From Oscillospiraceae bacterium (GTDB taxonomy: Bacteria; Bacillota; Clostridia; Oscillospirales; Acutalibacteraceae): DNA of 59,872 nt. The translations under genes and the position numbers were made by a program. The stretch spans positions 1-59,872 of the forward strand of contig SVOV01000012.1 in the NCBI GenBank assembly GCA_015066205.1, read 5' to 3'. How positions within the stretch are numbered: the first letter of the stretch is position 1; each line of letters starts with the position of its first letter. A model generated the notes under the pieces. The model had not been told where the DNA came from. It did not search any database and saw only the letters and a list, made by a program, of their open reading frames with translations. Positions 7,423-16,587 of this stretch are shown piece after piece.

Positions 7423-9642
7423 TTATCTGTAAGAATTTTTTGTGATGCGGAGCTCCGCAATTTCAAAGCCGTTGACCTTTTCCGAAATATCAAGGTCGAT
7501 ACAGCCGTTAATTATATATTCTGCGGGAATAACATATTCGACGGCAATAAAGCCTGCGGGAAGAAGATCTCTTTCATAAGCACGGTTTCTTTCTCCGCCG
7601 AACTGCTGACCGGAATAAACTGTTTTGCCGTTTACTCTGACGGTGTGCTTGATGCTGTCAGAGTTATTGGCATCTCTGTAGGTAATAAGAAGACGGTAGT
7701 CTGTGCCGTATTTAAGCCCGCCTGTTTTCAGTCTGAAGCTGAAATGGTCATAGAGCTTGAAAAGAGCCGTGGGGAGAGCTCCGTTGTTTTTGTCGGGACG
7801 GTCACCCTGAATATTCATATAGAAGCCCTTTTTCTGTGTAACATTTCCGGGGCATAAGCCGTGAAGAGCAACGGAATAATAATACTCGTCCTTTTCAACG
7901 GTATTTCGGCTGAAGCAGCGGTTAATGAATCTTTCTCTTTCGTTTTCGGGAAGAGAGTCTGCGTAAGAATATCTGTCAAGAAGCCAGGGAATATCCGTGA
8001 GAGGCAGCTTTATCGTATCAAGCACAGCACCTCTTTCGGGGTTCTTTGCGTGGTATCTCTTTACATCAAGCTGCATTCCGATAAGGTCAAACAGCTTTTT
8101 GCCGTTTTCTTCTATTTTTTCATAAAGTCCCGTGATACTCTCGGGCAGGGGAGTGAGAAGAATTTCTTTAGCCTTTTTTATATCGGTTTTTGCAGTCTTT
8201 TTTGCTTTAGCGATAAGTGAATTTTCAAAAATCAGCTTTCTTCTGATAAAAGCATCGCATCTTGCTCTGAAAAGACACTGTACGAATCTCCAGTTTTCGC
8301 TGAATACGGGATTTTCTTTCTGAAGCTCCTCGAAAAGGCTCAGTGTGTTTTCAATGCAGGGATTTTCCTCGGGAGCGCCCTCCCAGTTCTTTTCAAGACC
8401 GAAAATACCGTCAGCCGCTTTTACCCAGTCACAGCCGGGGAAGAAAAGACGGGCATAGTCCTCGAGTATCTCACGAAGAGGAGTATCGGGATCAAAATCA
8501 AGTGCACTCCATACAGCCTTATTTATATCGTCATTTACACCCTCAGAATAGGAAACGCTTCCTATGACATAGCCACGGGTGTTTTCGTGTATCTTTTTAT
8601 ATTCGGTGGGTCGGGGATTGATGCTCTCTCTTCCGTTTACCGTCTGAAGCGCATAGTGCCAGTCGTCACGGTCAAAGTGAACGGGATATTCGCATCTTAG
8701 ATTATGCGTGATATCGGGATAAAGGCGTATGGGGTATTCGCCGGGGAGATAACGCCTTAATATGTCGAGAGGGAAAGCGGCATTTGGACCCGTGATGACA
8801 CCGTCAATAAAATCGGGCTTTTTCTTCATAAGAGCAAGGAATTTTGTTCCCCAGTCGGGAAGATGGTGGGGCTGCTGGGCAGAGGGCCACATTTCGCCTT
8901 CGGGATGGTATTTCTTAAGAATCTCTCTGAATGCCTTGCATCTTTCAAAAAGCTCTTCGGGCTCAATATCTCCGGGATCTCCTCCGGGAGGGAAGATGAA
9001 ATCAAGCTTCTCTGCTTCAGAAAAGAGCTTTTCTCGGTTTTTACAGGCGGTCTCCATATCCTTTTCGCAGTTGGGATACCATACGGAAACATCAAGTCCC
9101 AGCTCCTTCATATCCTTTGAACTGAGGGTGAGAAGCTCCTGCTCGTCACGGCGCATAAGAGCATTTTTATTGCTGCAGCCGTTTTCATATGGAATATGCT
9201 CGCTGGTATTGGTGCCGAAGAACATCATATCGAGATAGTATCTTTTATACTGCCCAATATCCCAGGCTTCATAGGTATTGCTGGTATCTCTGTAGCCTAC
9301 CTGATGCCCTCTGATTTTTTTATCGGGAGAATACTTTCCCGTTATATCCGAAACAAGAGTTATTTCTCCCTTGTCCGAAAATGCTTTCCTGAGGAAAAGA
9401 CCTATTGCAAAGATAAGACCCCGTATTCCCATAGCGGAGAATGTCATTTCTTTGTTATTTTCTGTTATTTCAAAATCATCGGGAGAAATGAAGCTGTCGG
9501 ACTGTGAAAAAACAAATTTTACATCCTTTTCTTCGCATTCATTAATGCCGTGTCTGTCTTTCAGCTCATTATAAAATATATCAGCCGCTTTTTTTTCTTC
9601 GGGTGTGTGAAATATAAACTCGGGGGCAGAAAAACGCAACAT
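7423..9642 (-). CDS. Putative glycoside-hydrolase-like protein
   Basis: A 739-residue protein without a signal peptide. The N-terminal 110 residues resemble the small alpha/beta domain that precedes the barrel in GH20, GH67 and GH84-type glycosidases (MGIRGLIFAIGLFLRKAF). The following region has the pattern of a TIM-barrel hydrolase (a GTNTSEHIPYENG strand, then a PPGGDPGD loop). The C-terminal 150 residues look like a beta-sandwich. I cannot name the GH family or identify the catalytic acids. The start at 9642 is supported by AAGGAAG upstream. It is first in the operon, 10 bases before the ceramidase-like gene, which fits a shared pathway for a sugar-containing substrate. Confidence 0.5.
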   Translation of the reverse strand: MLRFSAPEFIFHTPEEKKAADIFYNELKDRHGINECEEKDVKFVFSQSDSFISPDDFEITENNKEMTFSAMGIRGLIFAIGLFLRKAFSDKGEITLVSDITGKYSPDKKIRGHQVGYRDTSNTYEAWDIGQYKRYYLDMMFFGTNTSEHIPYENGCSNKNALMRRDEQELLTLSSKDMKELGLDVSVWYPNCEKDMETACKNREKLFSEAEKLDFIFPPGGDPGDIEPEELFERCKAFREILKKYHPEGEMWPSAQQPHHLPDWGTKFLALMKKKPDFIDGVITGPNAAFPLDILRRYLPGEYPIRLYPDITHNLRCEYPVHFDRDDWHYALQTVNGRESINPRPTEYKKIHENTRGYVIGSVSYSEGVNDDINKAVWSALDFDPDTPLREILEDYARLFFPGCDWVKAADGIFGLEKNWEGAPEENPCIENTLSLFEELQKENPVFSENWRFVQCLFRARCDAFIRRKLIFENSLIAKAKKTAKTDIKKAKEILLTPLPESITGLYEKIEENGKKLFDLIGMQLDVKRYHAKNPERGAVLDTIKLPLTDIPWLLDRYSYADSLPENERERFINRCFSRNTVEKDEYYYSVALHGLCPGNVTQKKGFYMNIQGDRPDKNNGALPTALFKLYDHFSFRLKTGGLKYGTDYRLLITYRDANNSDSIKHTVRVNGKTVYSGQQFGGERNRAYERDLLPAGFIAVEYVIPAEYIINGCIDLDISEKVNGFEIAELRITKNSYR

Positions 9643-9724
9643 AACCGACACTTCCTTTGATTTTTTCAGAATATGAAAAACGGTCCTCAGCAAATAATTG
9701 ATATAATTTCTTTAGTTTGTACTC

Positions 9725-9753
9725 ATTATAAGTAAAGGAAATAAGTATGTCAA
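9725..9753 (-). promoter_or_regulatory. Strong sigma-A promoter of the glycosidase-like operon
   Basis: Minus strand: perfect TTGACA (9748-9753), 17-base spacer, perfect TATAAT (9725-9730). The leader to the start codon is about 75 bases. The 309-base gap between the divergent genes (9643-9951) holds this promoter and the plus-strand one; nothing else is evident in it. Confidence 0.85.
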
Positions 9754-9885
9754 GCTAAGTTAACAATAAAAAAACACAAAAGGCAAAAGTGGGCAAATAA
9801 GCATTAAATTTGAACAAAGGTTTGTTATTTTCAATGTGCATATTTACGAAAATTTTTACATTTTTGTGAAATTGTGATTTAGCGG

Positions 9886-9914
9886 TTGATTTTAATGCAG
9901 GGTTGTTATATAAT
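9886..9914 (+). promoter_or_regulatory. Promoter of the small secreted protein
   Basis: TTGATT at 9886-9891 and TATAAT at 9909-9914 with a 17-base spacer, 38 bases before the ATG at 9952. Confidence 0.75.
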
Positions 9915-9951
9915 TCATTTTGTAATAATATTTCGTTTGGAGGAACAAACA

Positions 9952-10293
9952 ATGAAAAAAATATTAGCAGTTCTTATGGCAGCTCTCGTTGTATTCACAA
10001 CCTGCTCGATCGCTGTATTCGCTGAAGAAGAGGATGTAGAAACAACTGTTGCCGCTACTGTAAAAGAAGAAAGCACAACCCGCAATATTCTCAACGATGA
10101 AGGTCTTGTAGTTCCCATCAATCTCAACCAGCTCAAGTCTTCTGTTATCTTTAAGATCTTTGAAAAGATCATCAAGTTCATCCTTTCTCTTTTCGGTTCT
10201 GATGTAGCTCCTGAGGTTGATCAGGAAGGTGCAACTCTTGTTGATGAGATCGGCAGTGCTCTTGATGAAAGACTTACAGACATCTTTGCATAA
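9952..10293 (+). CDS. Small secreted hypothetical protein
   Basis: A 113-residue protein with a clear signal peptide (MKKILAVLMAALVVFTTC, likely cleaved after the AVFA region). The mature part is acidic and holds one amphipathic or hydrophobic stretch (IFKIFEKIIKFILSLFG) followed by an acidic tail. I do not recognise a family. The ATG at 9952 follows TTGGAGGAA, and the gene has its own promoter and terminator, so it is very likely expressed. The amphipathic segment could bind membranes or form helix bundles; that is speculation from composition. Confidence 0.65.
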   Translation: MKKILAVLMAALVVFTTCSIAVFAEEEDVETTVAATVKEESTTRNILNDEGLVVPINLNQLKSSVIFKIFEKIIKFILSLFGSDVAPEVDQEGATLVDEIGSALDERLTDIFA

Positions 10294-10316
10294 TTAAACA
10301 GAAACGCAGAATCAGA

Positions 10317-10345
10317 GGAATCCCGTTCAGGGGTTCCTTTTTTCT
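10317..10345 (+). terminator. Intrinsic terminator
   Basis: GGAATCCC pairs with GGGGTTCC (with a G-T pair) around a 5-base loop and is followed by six T. Confidence 0.85.
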
Positions 10346-10397
10346 GTTTATTATATATGTTTATGGTTAATACATATATTTATTATTTTGAAAATTG

Positions 10398-10426
10398 TTG
10401 ACATTTGGTGAATATTGCGATATATT
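10398..10426 (+). promoter_or_regulatory. Promoter of the pot operon
   Basis: TTGACA at 10398-10403 and TATATT at 10421-10426 with a 17-base spacer, about 60 bases before the potA start. Confidence 0.75.
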
Positions 10427-10433
10427 TATCCTA

Positions 10434-10450
10434 ACATATTAATAATATGT
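10434..10450 (+). promoter_or_regulatory. Perfect 7-3-7 palindrome at the pot transcription start
   Basis: ACATATT-AAT-AATATGT begins about 8 bases after the -10 box, where a repressor would block initiation. No regulator gene is adjacent, so the binding protein is unknown. Confidence 0.45.
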
Positions 10451-10488
10451 GTATATCTATTCGTTGTTAACGGAGAGGGGCTGCATAA

Positions 10489-11631
10489 TTGGAAAATAAT
10501 GTCATCATCGATCTTAAAAACATATCCGTATCATTCGACGGTGAACAAATATTAAAAAATATCAATTTATATATACGCGACGGAGAATTTATAACCTTTC
10601 TCGGGCCCTCAGGCTGCGGCAAAACTACGACCCTTCGTATTGTTGCGGGATTCCTTGAGCCGGACTCGGGAGATGTTATTTTCGACGGCAAAAGAATCAA
10701 TGGTGTTCCTCCTCATAAAAGAGAAGTCAACACCATTTTTCAGCGTTATGCTCTTTTTCCCCATCTTAATGTTGCGGAAAATATCGCATTCGGTCTGAAG
10801 CTCAAAAAAATGCCCAAGGAGAAAATTGACAAAAAGGTTTCCGAGATGCTGGCTTTGGTTAATCTCAAGGGCTTTGAGCACAGAAATATCAATTCTCTCT
10901 CAGGCGGTCAGCAGCAGCGTGTTGCCATTGCCCGTGCACTCGCTGTTGATCCCAAGGTTCTTCTTCTTGACGAGCCTCTCGGTGCTCTTGACCTTAAGCT
11001 TCGTAAGGATATGCAGGTGGAGCTCAAGAAGATTCAGCAGAGCCTCGGCATTACCTTTATATATGTTACACACGATCAGGAAGAAGCCCTTTCCATGTCT
11101 GATACCATCGTTGTTATGGACAGCGGTAAGATTCAGCAGATAGGCTCTCCCACAGATATATATAACGAGCCCAAAAATGCCTTTGTTGCCGACTTTATCG
11201 GTGAGAGTAATATCGTAGACGGTATTATGAAGGAGGACAGGGTCGTTGAATTCTCGGGCCATATATTTGACTGTCTTGACGGTGGCTTCGGTAAGAATGA
11301 GGCTGTTGATGTTGTTGTCCGTCCCGAGGATGTTGATGTTGTTCCCGTTGAACAGGGAATGCTTACAGGTACGGTTACCTCCGTAACCTTCAAGGGTGTT
11401 CATTATGAGATCATTGTTGACATCGGCGGCTTCTTATGGATGATACAGTCCACGGACATTCAGTATGAGGGCTCCCAGATCGGTCTTCTCATTGAGCCCG
11501 ATGCCATACATATTATGAAAAAATCCGAATATTCGGGTACCTTCGGTGATTTCTCCAGTTACTCTGATGAGTTCGATGAGCTTTCAGATGTAAACGCAGG
11601 AGTCGATGCGGAGGACAGCGGCGATGAGTAA
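10489..11631 (+). CDS. potA: Spermidine/putrescine ABC transporter ATP-binding protein
   Basis: The 380-residue ATPase that powers polyamine import. It has Walker [10 protein letters not shown] (39-47), signature LSGGQQQR (137-144), Walker B with DEP at 161-163, and the H-loop THDQEE. A TOBE-type C-terminal domain follows, with an acidic extension of about 25 residues. It starts with TTG at 10489, preceded by GGAGAGGGG; no nearer ATG keeps the conserved N-terminus. It is first in potABCD and overlaps potB by 8 bases. Assignment to polyamines rests on the complete operon, including a PotD-type binding protein. Confidence 0.93.
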   Translation: MENNVIIDLKNISVSFDGEQILKNINLYIRDGEFITFLGPSGCGKTTTLRIVAGFLEPDSGDVIFDGKRINGVPPHKREVNTIFQRYALFPHLNVAENIAFGLKLKKMPKEKIDKKVSEMLALVNLKGFEHRNINSLSGGQQQRVAIARALAVDPKVLLLDEPLGALDLKLRKDMQVELKKIQQSLGITFIYVTHDQEEALSMSDTIVVMDSGKIQQIGSPTDIYNEPKNAFVADFIGESNIVDGIMKEDRVVEFSGHIFDCLDGGFGKNEAVDVVVRPEDVDVVPVEQGMLTGTVTSVTFKGVHYEIIVDIGGFLWMIQSTDIQYEGSQIGLLIEPDAIHIMKKSEYSGTFGDFSSYSDEFDELSDVNAGVDAEDSGDE

Positions 11632-12487
11632 GAGCGTAACCATAGGCAATAAAAAAGCTACAATAACTCCCTTTGCATCATGGATGACGGTTTTTGTGCT
11701 GATTCCCATGGCGCTTGTTGTGTATTATGCGTTCACTACAGACAGCGGTGCATTTACTCTCGAAAACTTAAAGTGGATATACACCTACCGCTCCACTATG
11801 TTTTTATCTTTGCGTCTTGCCTTTATTGCAACCGTGATATGCCTGTTTCTTGCATATCCGATAGCATATTCAATGTCAAGAGCGAGCGAAAAGATTCAGC
11901 GAAATGCGACTCTTATAATAATGCTTCCCATGTGGATGAATTTCCTTGTAAGAACCTATTCGTGGATGACGATTCTCGAGAATCAGGGGCTTATAAATTC
12001 AGCGCTTCGGAGCATTGCGGGACTTTTCGGTACGGAATTTGACGGCTTTCAGCTGATAAACAACCGCGGAGCAATAGTTCTCGGTATGGTTTATAATTTC
12101 CTGCCCTATATGATCCTTCCCATTTATACCTCGCTTACAAAAATTGATAATTCTCTTCTTGAGGCCGCAAGAGATCTCGGTTCAAACGGCTTCCATGTAT
12201 TCAAGAGAGTAATTCTGCCCTTAAGTATTCCCGGAATCATTTCGGGAATAACTATGGTTTTTATTCCCTCTATAAGTACCTTTATTATTTCACGAATCCT
12301 CGGAGGAGGAAAGGACTTCCTTATCGGTGACCTTATTGAAGACTATTTCCTCGGAAATTCGGGCGTTGTAAACTATAATATCGGTGCCGCTCTTTCAATG
12401 GTTCTTATGATCATGATTCTTATTGCGACATTCTTTATGAATCATTTTGATAAGGATGCAAAAACCTCGGGAGGTGGCAGAATATGA
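11624..12487 (+). CDS. potB: Spermidine/putrescine ABC transporter permease PotB
   Basis: A 287-residue inner-membrane permease with six predicted helices. The EAA loop that contacts PotA is at [20 protein letters not shown]. The start is placed at the ATG at 11624, which has GGAGG 9 bases upstream and overlaps the potA stop; an in-frame ATG at 11606 has poorer spacing. The stop overlaps the potC start by 4 bases (ATGA), so translation is coupled. Confidence 0.92.
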   Translation: MSKSVTIGNKKATITPFASWMTVFVLIPMALVVYYAFTTDSGAFTLENLKWIYTYRSTMFLSLRLAFIATVICLFLAYPIAYSMSRASEKIQRNATLIIMLPMWMNFLVRTYSWMTILENQGLINSALRSIAGLFGTEFDGFQLINNRGAIVLGMVYNFLPYMILPIYTSLTKIDNSLLEAARDLGSNGFHVFKRVILPLSIPGIISGITMVFIPSISTFIISRILGGGKDFLIGDLIEDYFLGNSGVVNYNIGAALSMVLMIMILIATFFMNHFDKDAKTSGGGRI

Positions 12488-13278
12488 AAAAATTCCTCAA
12501 GGTATATAATGCGCTGATTCTGGCGTTTTTGTATCTGCCCATTCTTGTTGTTGTTTTCTTCTCATTTAATTCGGGTACATCCCGAGCAAAATTTGAGGGC
12601 TTTTCGCTTCAATGGTATATTGAGCTTTTTCAGGATGAGCTTATTCTGCAGTCCCTTTATTATTCAATTATCATAGCAGTTCTCTCCGCTCTTATTGCAA
12701 CTCTTATCGGAACCCTTGCCGCGGTGGGGATCAATTCAATGAGAGGCTGGAAAAAATCAGCACTTCTGAGCATCAATAACATTCCTGTTGTAAATCCCGA
12801 AATAGTTACCGCAATTTCAATGATGATCCTTTTTGTATTCGTGCTTTCAAAGTTCAACGGAATGGAAATGGGCTTCGGTACTCTTCTTATTTCCCATATA
12901 ACCTTTAATATTCCCTATGTTGTTCTGTCTGTTCTTCCCAAGCTCAAGGGGATGGATCAGAATATCTACTATGCGGCGCTGGACCTCGGCTGTCCTCCCG
13001 TAAAGTCCTTTATAAAGGTTGTAATTCCTCAGATACTTCCCGGTATCATTTCCGGTCTTATTATGGCTTTCACCTTGTCCCTTGATGACTTTGTTATCAG
13101 CTATTTCAATTCGGGAGCTACATTCCAGACTCTTCCCGTAACGATTTATTCAATGACAAAGAAGCCTTATTCTCTGAAGCTCAATGCTCTTTCAACCCTT
13201 CTTTTTGCCGTAATTTTAGGCCTTATGCTGATATCCAATATCAAAAAGCCCGTTAACGGCAAAAAGAATAAAAGATAA
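12484..13278 (+). CDS. potC: Spermidine/putrescine ABC transporter permease PotC
   Basis: A 264-residue permease, the partner of PotB in the channel heterodimer. Six hydrophobic helices are visible, and the cytoplasmic coupling loop reads ALDLGCPPVKSFIKVVIPQ. It begins inside the potB stop codon. It is followed 12 bases later by the binding protein gene. Confidence 0.92.
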   Translation: MKKFLKVYNALILAFLYLPILVVVFFSFNSGTSRAKFEGFSLQWYIELFQDELILQSLYYSIIIAVLSALIATLIGTLAAVGINSMRGWKKSALLSINNIPVVNPEIVTAISMMILFVFVLSKFNGMEMGFGTLLISHITFNIPYVVLSVLPKLKGMDQNIYYAALDLGCPPVKSFIKVVIPQILPGIISGLIMAFTLSLDDFVISYFNSGATFQTLPVTIYSMTKKPYSLKLNALSTLLFAVILGLMLISNIKKPVNGKKNKR

Positions 13279-13290
13279 GGAGGGAATGTG

Positions 13291-14355
13291 ATGAAAAAGA
13301 AAATTATCTCTCTTATCTTATGTCTGGTGCTTCTTGCCGCTCTTTCTTCCTGTGGGGGTAATGGCCCTTCGGGTGAAAAGCAGTCCATAAATGTATATAA
13401 CTGGGGTGAATATATCGATCAGTCGGTGCTTGATGATTTTGAAGCCGAAACGGGTATTCATGTCAATTATACGACCTATGCCAGTAATGAAGAAATGTAT
13501 TCAAAAATCGTCAGCGGTGCCGCTTCCTATGATGTCATAATTCCCTCGGAATATATGATCTCAAAGATGATAAGCGAAGACCTTTTGGCTGAGCTTGATT
13601 TCAGCAATATCCCGAATTATAAGTATATAGGCGAAGAATATAAGGGGCTTTCCTATGATCCCGATGAAAAATATTCCGTGCCTTATACCTGGGGCACCGT
13701 CGTTATCGTCTATAACACAAAATATGTAGACGAGGAAGATGTTGCAGACGAAAGCATCGATCTTTTATGGAACGAAAAATATGCGGGTAATATCCTGATG
13801 TTCGATAATCCCCGCGATGCCTTTGCTTTAGCCCATGTAAAGCTCGGTCATTCAATGAATACAATGAATCCCGAGGACTGGTACGAGGCTGCAGAGGAGC
13901 TTAAAAAGCAGAAGCCCCTTGTTCAGGCTTATGTAATGGATCAGATCTTCGATAAAATGCTCAATGAAGAGGCATATATCGCAACCTATTATGCAGGCGA
14001 TGCCATTACAATGATGGACGAAAACGAAGACCTTGCCGCATATGTTCCCAAAGAGGGCGCAAATATGTTCTTTGACTCAATGTGCGTTCTCAAAGGCTCT
14101 CAGAACAAGGAAGCTGCGGAAAAGTTTATAAACTTTATGTGTGAAACAGAAATTGCCGTAAGAAATGCCGAAGAGGTATGGTACGCAATTCCTCATACCG
14201 CCGCTTTTGAGGCTCTTGACCCCGAGCAAAGCGGTGACCCCCTTGTTTATCCCCCTCAGGAGGTAAAGGATAAATGTGAGGTATTCATAAACCTCAATGA
14301 AGAAACCCTAATCCTCCAGAGTGAATTATGGATAAACCTCAAAACACAATACTGA
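13291..14355 (+). CDS. potD: Spermidine/putrescine-binding lipoprotein PotD
   Basis: A 354-residue extracellular substrate-binding protein. The signal peptide ends in the lipobox LSSC, so it is anchored by lipid to the outer membrane face, as expected in a Gram-positive organism. INVYNWGEYI at the mature N-terminus is the hallmark of the PotD/PotF family. The ATG at 13291 is preferred over the GTG at 13288 because of its spacing to AAGGAGGG. It closes the operon and is followed by a terminator. Confidence 0.93.
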   Translation: MKKKIISLILCLVLLAALSSCGGNGPSGEKQSINVYNWGEYIDQSVLDDFEAETGIHVNYTTYASNEEMYSKIVSGAASYDVIIPSEYMISKMISEDLLAELDFSNIPNYKYIGEEYKGLSYDPDEKYSVPYTWGTVVIVYNTKYVDEEDVADESIDLLWNEKYAGNILMFDNPRDAFALAHVKLGHSMNTMNPEDWYEAAEELKKQKPLVQAYVMDQIFDKMLNEEAYIATYYAGDAITMMDENEDLAAYVPKEGANMFFDSMCVLKGSQNKEAAEKFINFMCETEIAVRNAEEVWYAIPHTAAFEALDPEQSGDPLVYPPQEVKDKCEVFINLNEETLILQSELWINLKTQY

Positions 14356-14363
14356 TATTATTT

Positions 14364-14400
14364 TACTCCTCGGACGGTTTTGTCCGGGGAGTGCTTTTTT
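14364..14400 (+). terminator. Terminator of potABCD
   Basis: ACTCC-t-CGGAC pairs with GTCCG-g-GGAGT, followed by a GC and then T6. Confidence 0.85.
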
Positions 14401-14507
14401 ATCGGGTATCAGTATTTTGGAGCCGGTTATAACGGAAATTACATATTTTTGGTGCGATTTCTCCATTTATTCTGTTTTTTTCTTCATTTGTCCGTTTTTA
14501 CTGCATA

Positions 14508-14933
14508 AATTACAAATTAACCGTATTATCAGATTTCAATACAAATGCCGATATAGATACCGTAAAAGACCGGTTCGGCAGAGTTACCCGAAAGTCGCTT
14601 GATATTGACATTATAAGTGATGACGGAAACTTTTATCTTGACAGTGCAATTGAACATACATATGCTGATACAGACACTACTGCAACGACAAAGGTTACTT
14701 CTCTCACCTCTTCTGTTACAAACGGAACAAATGAAGTTTCTGAACAGGAATACTATGAATATGACAGCGTCGGAAATATTACAGGCATATACCGGCTTGA
14801 AGAAAATGAAAAGATATATTATAATAGATATTACTATGATGAAGCTAACGGTTCAATTAGACATTGGGCGGTTATCGGTAGTGGTTCAATGTGGACTCAA
14901 ACGCTTAAAAGTATTGTTAAGGTATACAAATGA
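14508..14933 (+). pseudogene. Remnant of an Rhs/YD-repeat protein, 3' end only
   Basis: The frame ending in TGA at 14931-14933 reads KLTVLSDFNTNADIDTVKD, then RFGRVTRKSLD, and later EYYEYDSVGNITGIYRL, which holds a YD repeat (YDxxGNI). These are features of Rhs polymorphic-toxin shells. No start codon or ribosome-binding site is present, the frame is closed by a stop at 14430, and the toxin domain is missing. The left boundary is approximate. Rhs genes are secreted contact-dependent toxins usually followed by immunity genes, and small immunity-like genes do follow. It is most likely a decayed or recombined 3' fragment. Confidence 0.65.
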
Positions 14934-15348
14934 TGAATGATATGAATAAACTAATTGAGATTTACAAATTGATTGATTGGAATGCAAGTGCAGAAGATAA
15001 CAAAGTGGGTATTGATATGGCAATAAAAATTGATAATCTGCAATTTTTATTCAGCCCTTTACAGAACAATTTAATAAAAACATATGGGAAAATTGTGCTG
15101 TTATTTTGTCAAATAAATCAGATTCCGATATTAGTCCGTATCTTAAAGAGTTGTTATTTTGGTTGCAAGATATGAACTGGCCTGGAGCTCAGCGAATTTA
15201 TGATAGATTTCTTCATTATGAAAATGACAGCCTTTTTTATCAAGTATATGAAGAATGTGAAAAAATGGCAGCAAATACAACAGATGAAATATGGTTGGAG
15301 AATCTGTTCTCATTAAAGAGAGCAAGACAGGGAATAACAAAAACGTGA
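14930..15348 (+). pseudogene. DUF5071-family protein, broken by a one-base frameshift
   Basis: The first frame reads KLIDWNASAEDNKVGIDMAI up to about 15050. The family continuation is found in another frame: QPFTEQFNKNIWENCAVIL, then YLKELLFWLQDMNWPGAQRI, ending at 15348. Adding one T to the run of five at 15044-15048 restores a continuous protein of about 139 residues. DUF5071 proteins occur as probable immunity proteins beside Rhs toxins. The start overlaps the stop of the Rhs remnant (ATGATG). The break may be a true mutation or a homopolymer error in the assembly. Confidence 0.75.
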
Positions 15349-15352
15349 ACCT

Positions 15353-15391
15353 ATCAGGGGACGGTTAGTTATAAGACAGGGGACGATTAGT
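15353..15391 (+). repeat. REP-like GGGGACGGTT repeats, two copies
   Basis: TCAGGGGACGGTTAG near 15354 and GACAGGGGACGATTAG near 15375, right after the DUF5071 stop. A CATGTCCC stretch at 15409-15416 is a partial inverted copy. The type resembles repeats associated with REP-associated tyrosine transposases; no such gene is in the window. Confidence 0.6.
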
Positions 15392-15436
15392 GTGAGAGTC
15401 CCAATCCCATGTCCCAATATTAAGGAGTGTGCAATC

Positions 15437-15904
15437 ATGACTGTGATAAAGCTTTCAATGTTAGTCAGTCTTGTGCCGTATGAAACGGAATGGAAATTTG
15501 TTCAGGAGCTTTTATTCAACAGAAAAACATACGAATTGGAAGAAAAGAAATCAGTTTTAGATGCATTAAATATATCTTATGATGATTTTGTGCCTTACGA
15601 TTATGATTACATCCCGCTTTTTGAAATATCTTTGGCCCAGACTCAACGGGATTATCTTATTACATCAAACCGTAAAGACTGCCAAAAAATATTAAATATG
15701 AATTTATCAGATTCTGAACTTGAATTCTATTTCAGGAAAGACCTTGAATTCAATGAGCTCCGAACATTCTGGGATCAGCATTATTCTAAAATTGTAAAAC
15801 AAAAAGCAATTGAATGGTGTAAGGATTATAATATCCCGTTTGAAGATGATATGCCTAAAATAAAACCCATAGAAATGACCTATCACCCTGAAGAACTGAA
15901 ATAA
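15437..15904 (+). CDS. Hypothetical protein in the Rhs-remnant region
   Basis: A 155-residue, acidic, soluble protein with no family I recognise. It has no signal or membrane helix. The ATG at 15437 follows TAAGGAG; an earlier GTG at 15392 lies inside repeat sequence and is unlikely. Size, acidity and place between immunity-like genes suggest an immunity protein for a contact-dependent toxin, but this is inferred only from context. Codon use is richer in TTA and AAA than in the housekeeping genes on either side, which points to acquired DNA. Confidence 0.55.
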   Translation: MTVIKLSMLVSLVPYETEWKFVQELLFNRKTYELEEKKSVLDALNISYDDFVPYDYDYIPLFEISLAQTQRDYLITSNRKDCQKILNMNLSDSELEFYFRKDLEFNELRTFWDQHYSKIVKQKAIEWCKDYNIPFEDDMPKIKPIEMTYHPEELK

Positions 15905-15917
15905 AACAGTGGAAATT

Positions 15918-15974
15918 AAGACAGGGGGCGGTTCTATGTCTTATGACTCAGAATCTAACCATCCCCTGTCCCAA
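15918..15974. repeat. REP-like inverted repeat element
   Basis: GACAGGGGGCGGTTC on the left and AACCATCCCCTGTCC on the right form an imperfect inverted pair about 25 bases apart. This is the most complete copy of the repeat in the window. Confidence 0.6.
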
Positions 15975-16023
15975 ACCAATCGGTATGCAAAAGCCGTAGC
16001 TGAATATACAGTGAGGTAGATAT

Positions 16024-16551
16024 ATGCGAAAATTAAATAATGCAAAAAGCATAGTTGATGTAATAACTGATAAAGAATTGAGATTTATTATCGTAATTTT
16101 TCTTATCTCGTTATATTTGCTTGTGACAGCTTTCTATTCATATGGAAAAGTCAATTTATCCGAACTTGAACATATAGAAACAACAGTGGATAGCGTAAAA
16201 ACTGACACTTCAGGAAAAGCTAATTTCGTTACCTTCAGCAATTTAAATGGCGAAAGATTCTATATTACTGTTAATGGCTTACCAAAAGGTAGCGCAAAAG
16301 ATTTGACCAAAGCCTTAGAACTTGTGTCTGCGAATAATGGTGAAGTAACAATATACTATACAAACAGACGGGTATTGTTGCTGAATTTTTATAGTTTCAG
16401 CAGTTATCACAGGGTAGTTGCAATGGAAACTAAATCCGAAGTAATTCTATCTTTAGACGATTACAATAATGCAGTTCAACAATATTTTATTGGTTGTTTG
16501 GTAGGTTCTGTGTTATTAATACTGATTGCTATATTTTTTATAAAAATCTAA
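16024..16551 (+). CDS. Hypothetical membrane protein, two helices
   Basis: A 175-residue protein with one hydrophobic helix near residues 21-40 and another at the C-terminus (YFIGCLVGSVLLILIAIFFI). The roughly 110 residues between them would lie in one compartment, probably outside, and read as beta-rich. No family recognised. The ribosome-binding site is weak (GTGAGGTAG). It sits between two copies of the REP-like repeat in the immunity-like region and may itself be a membrane immunity protein; evidence for that is only positional. Confidence 0.5.
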   Translation: MRKLNNAKSIVDVITDKELRFIIVIFLISLYLLVTAFYSYGKVNLSELEHIETTVDSVKTDTSGKANFVTFSNLNGERFYITVNGLPKGSAKDLTKALELVSANNGEVTIYYTNRRVLLLNFYSFSSYHRVVAMETKSEVILSLDDYNNAVQQYFIGCLVGSVLLILIAIFFIKI

Positions 16552-16558
16552 GAAAACC

Positions 16559-16578
16559 AATCAGGGGACGGTTAGGGT
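16559..16578 (+). repeat. REP-like repeat copy
   Basis: ATCAGGGGACGGTTAGGGTG, the same core as the copies at 15354 and 15375, directly before the Imm40-like gene. Confidence 0.6.
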
Positions 16579-16587
16579 GAAGCATTA

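Noticed and set aside
14417-14940. Two plus-strand open frames (14417-14602 and 14617-14940)
   Set aside because: The Rhs-like protein sequence is in a different frame here; these two give meaningless compositions.
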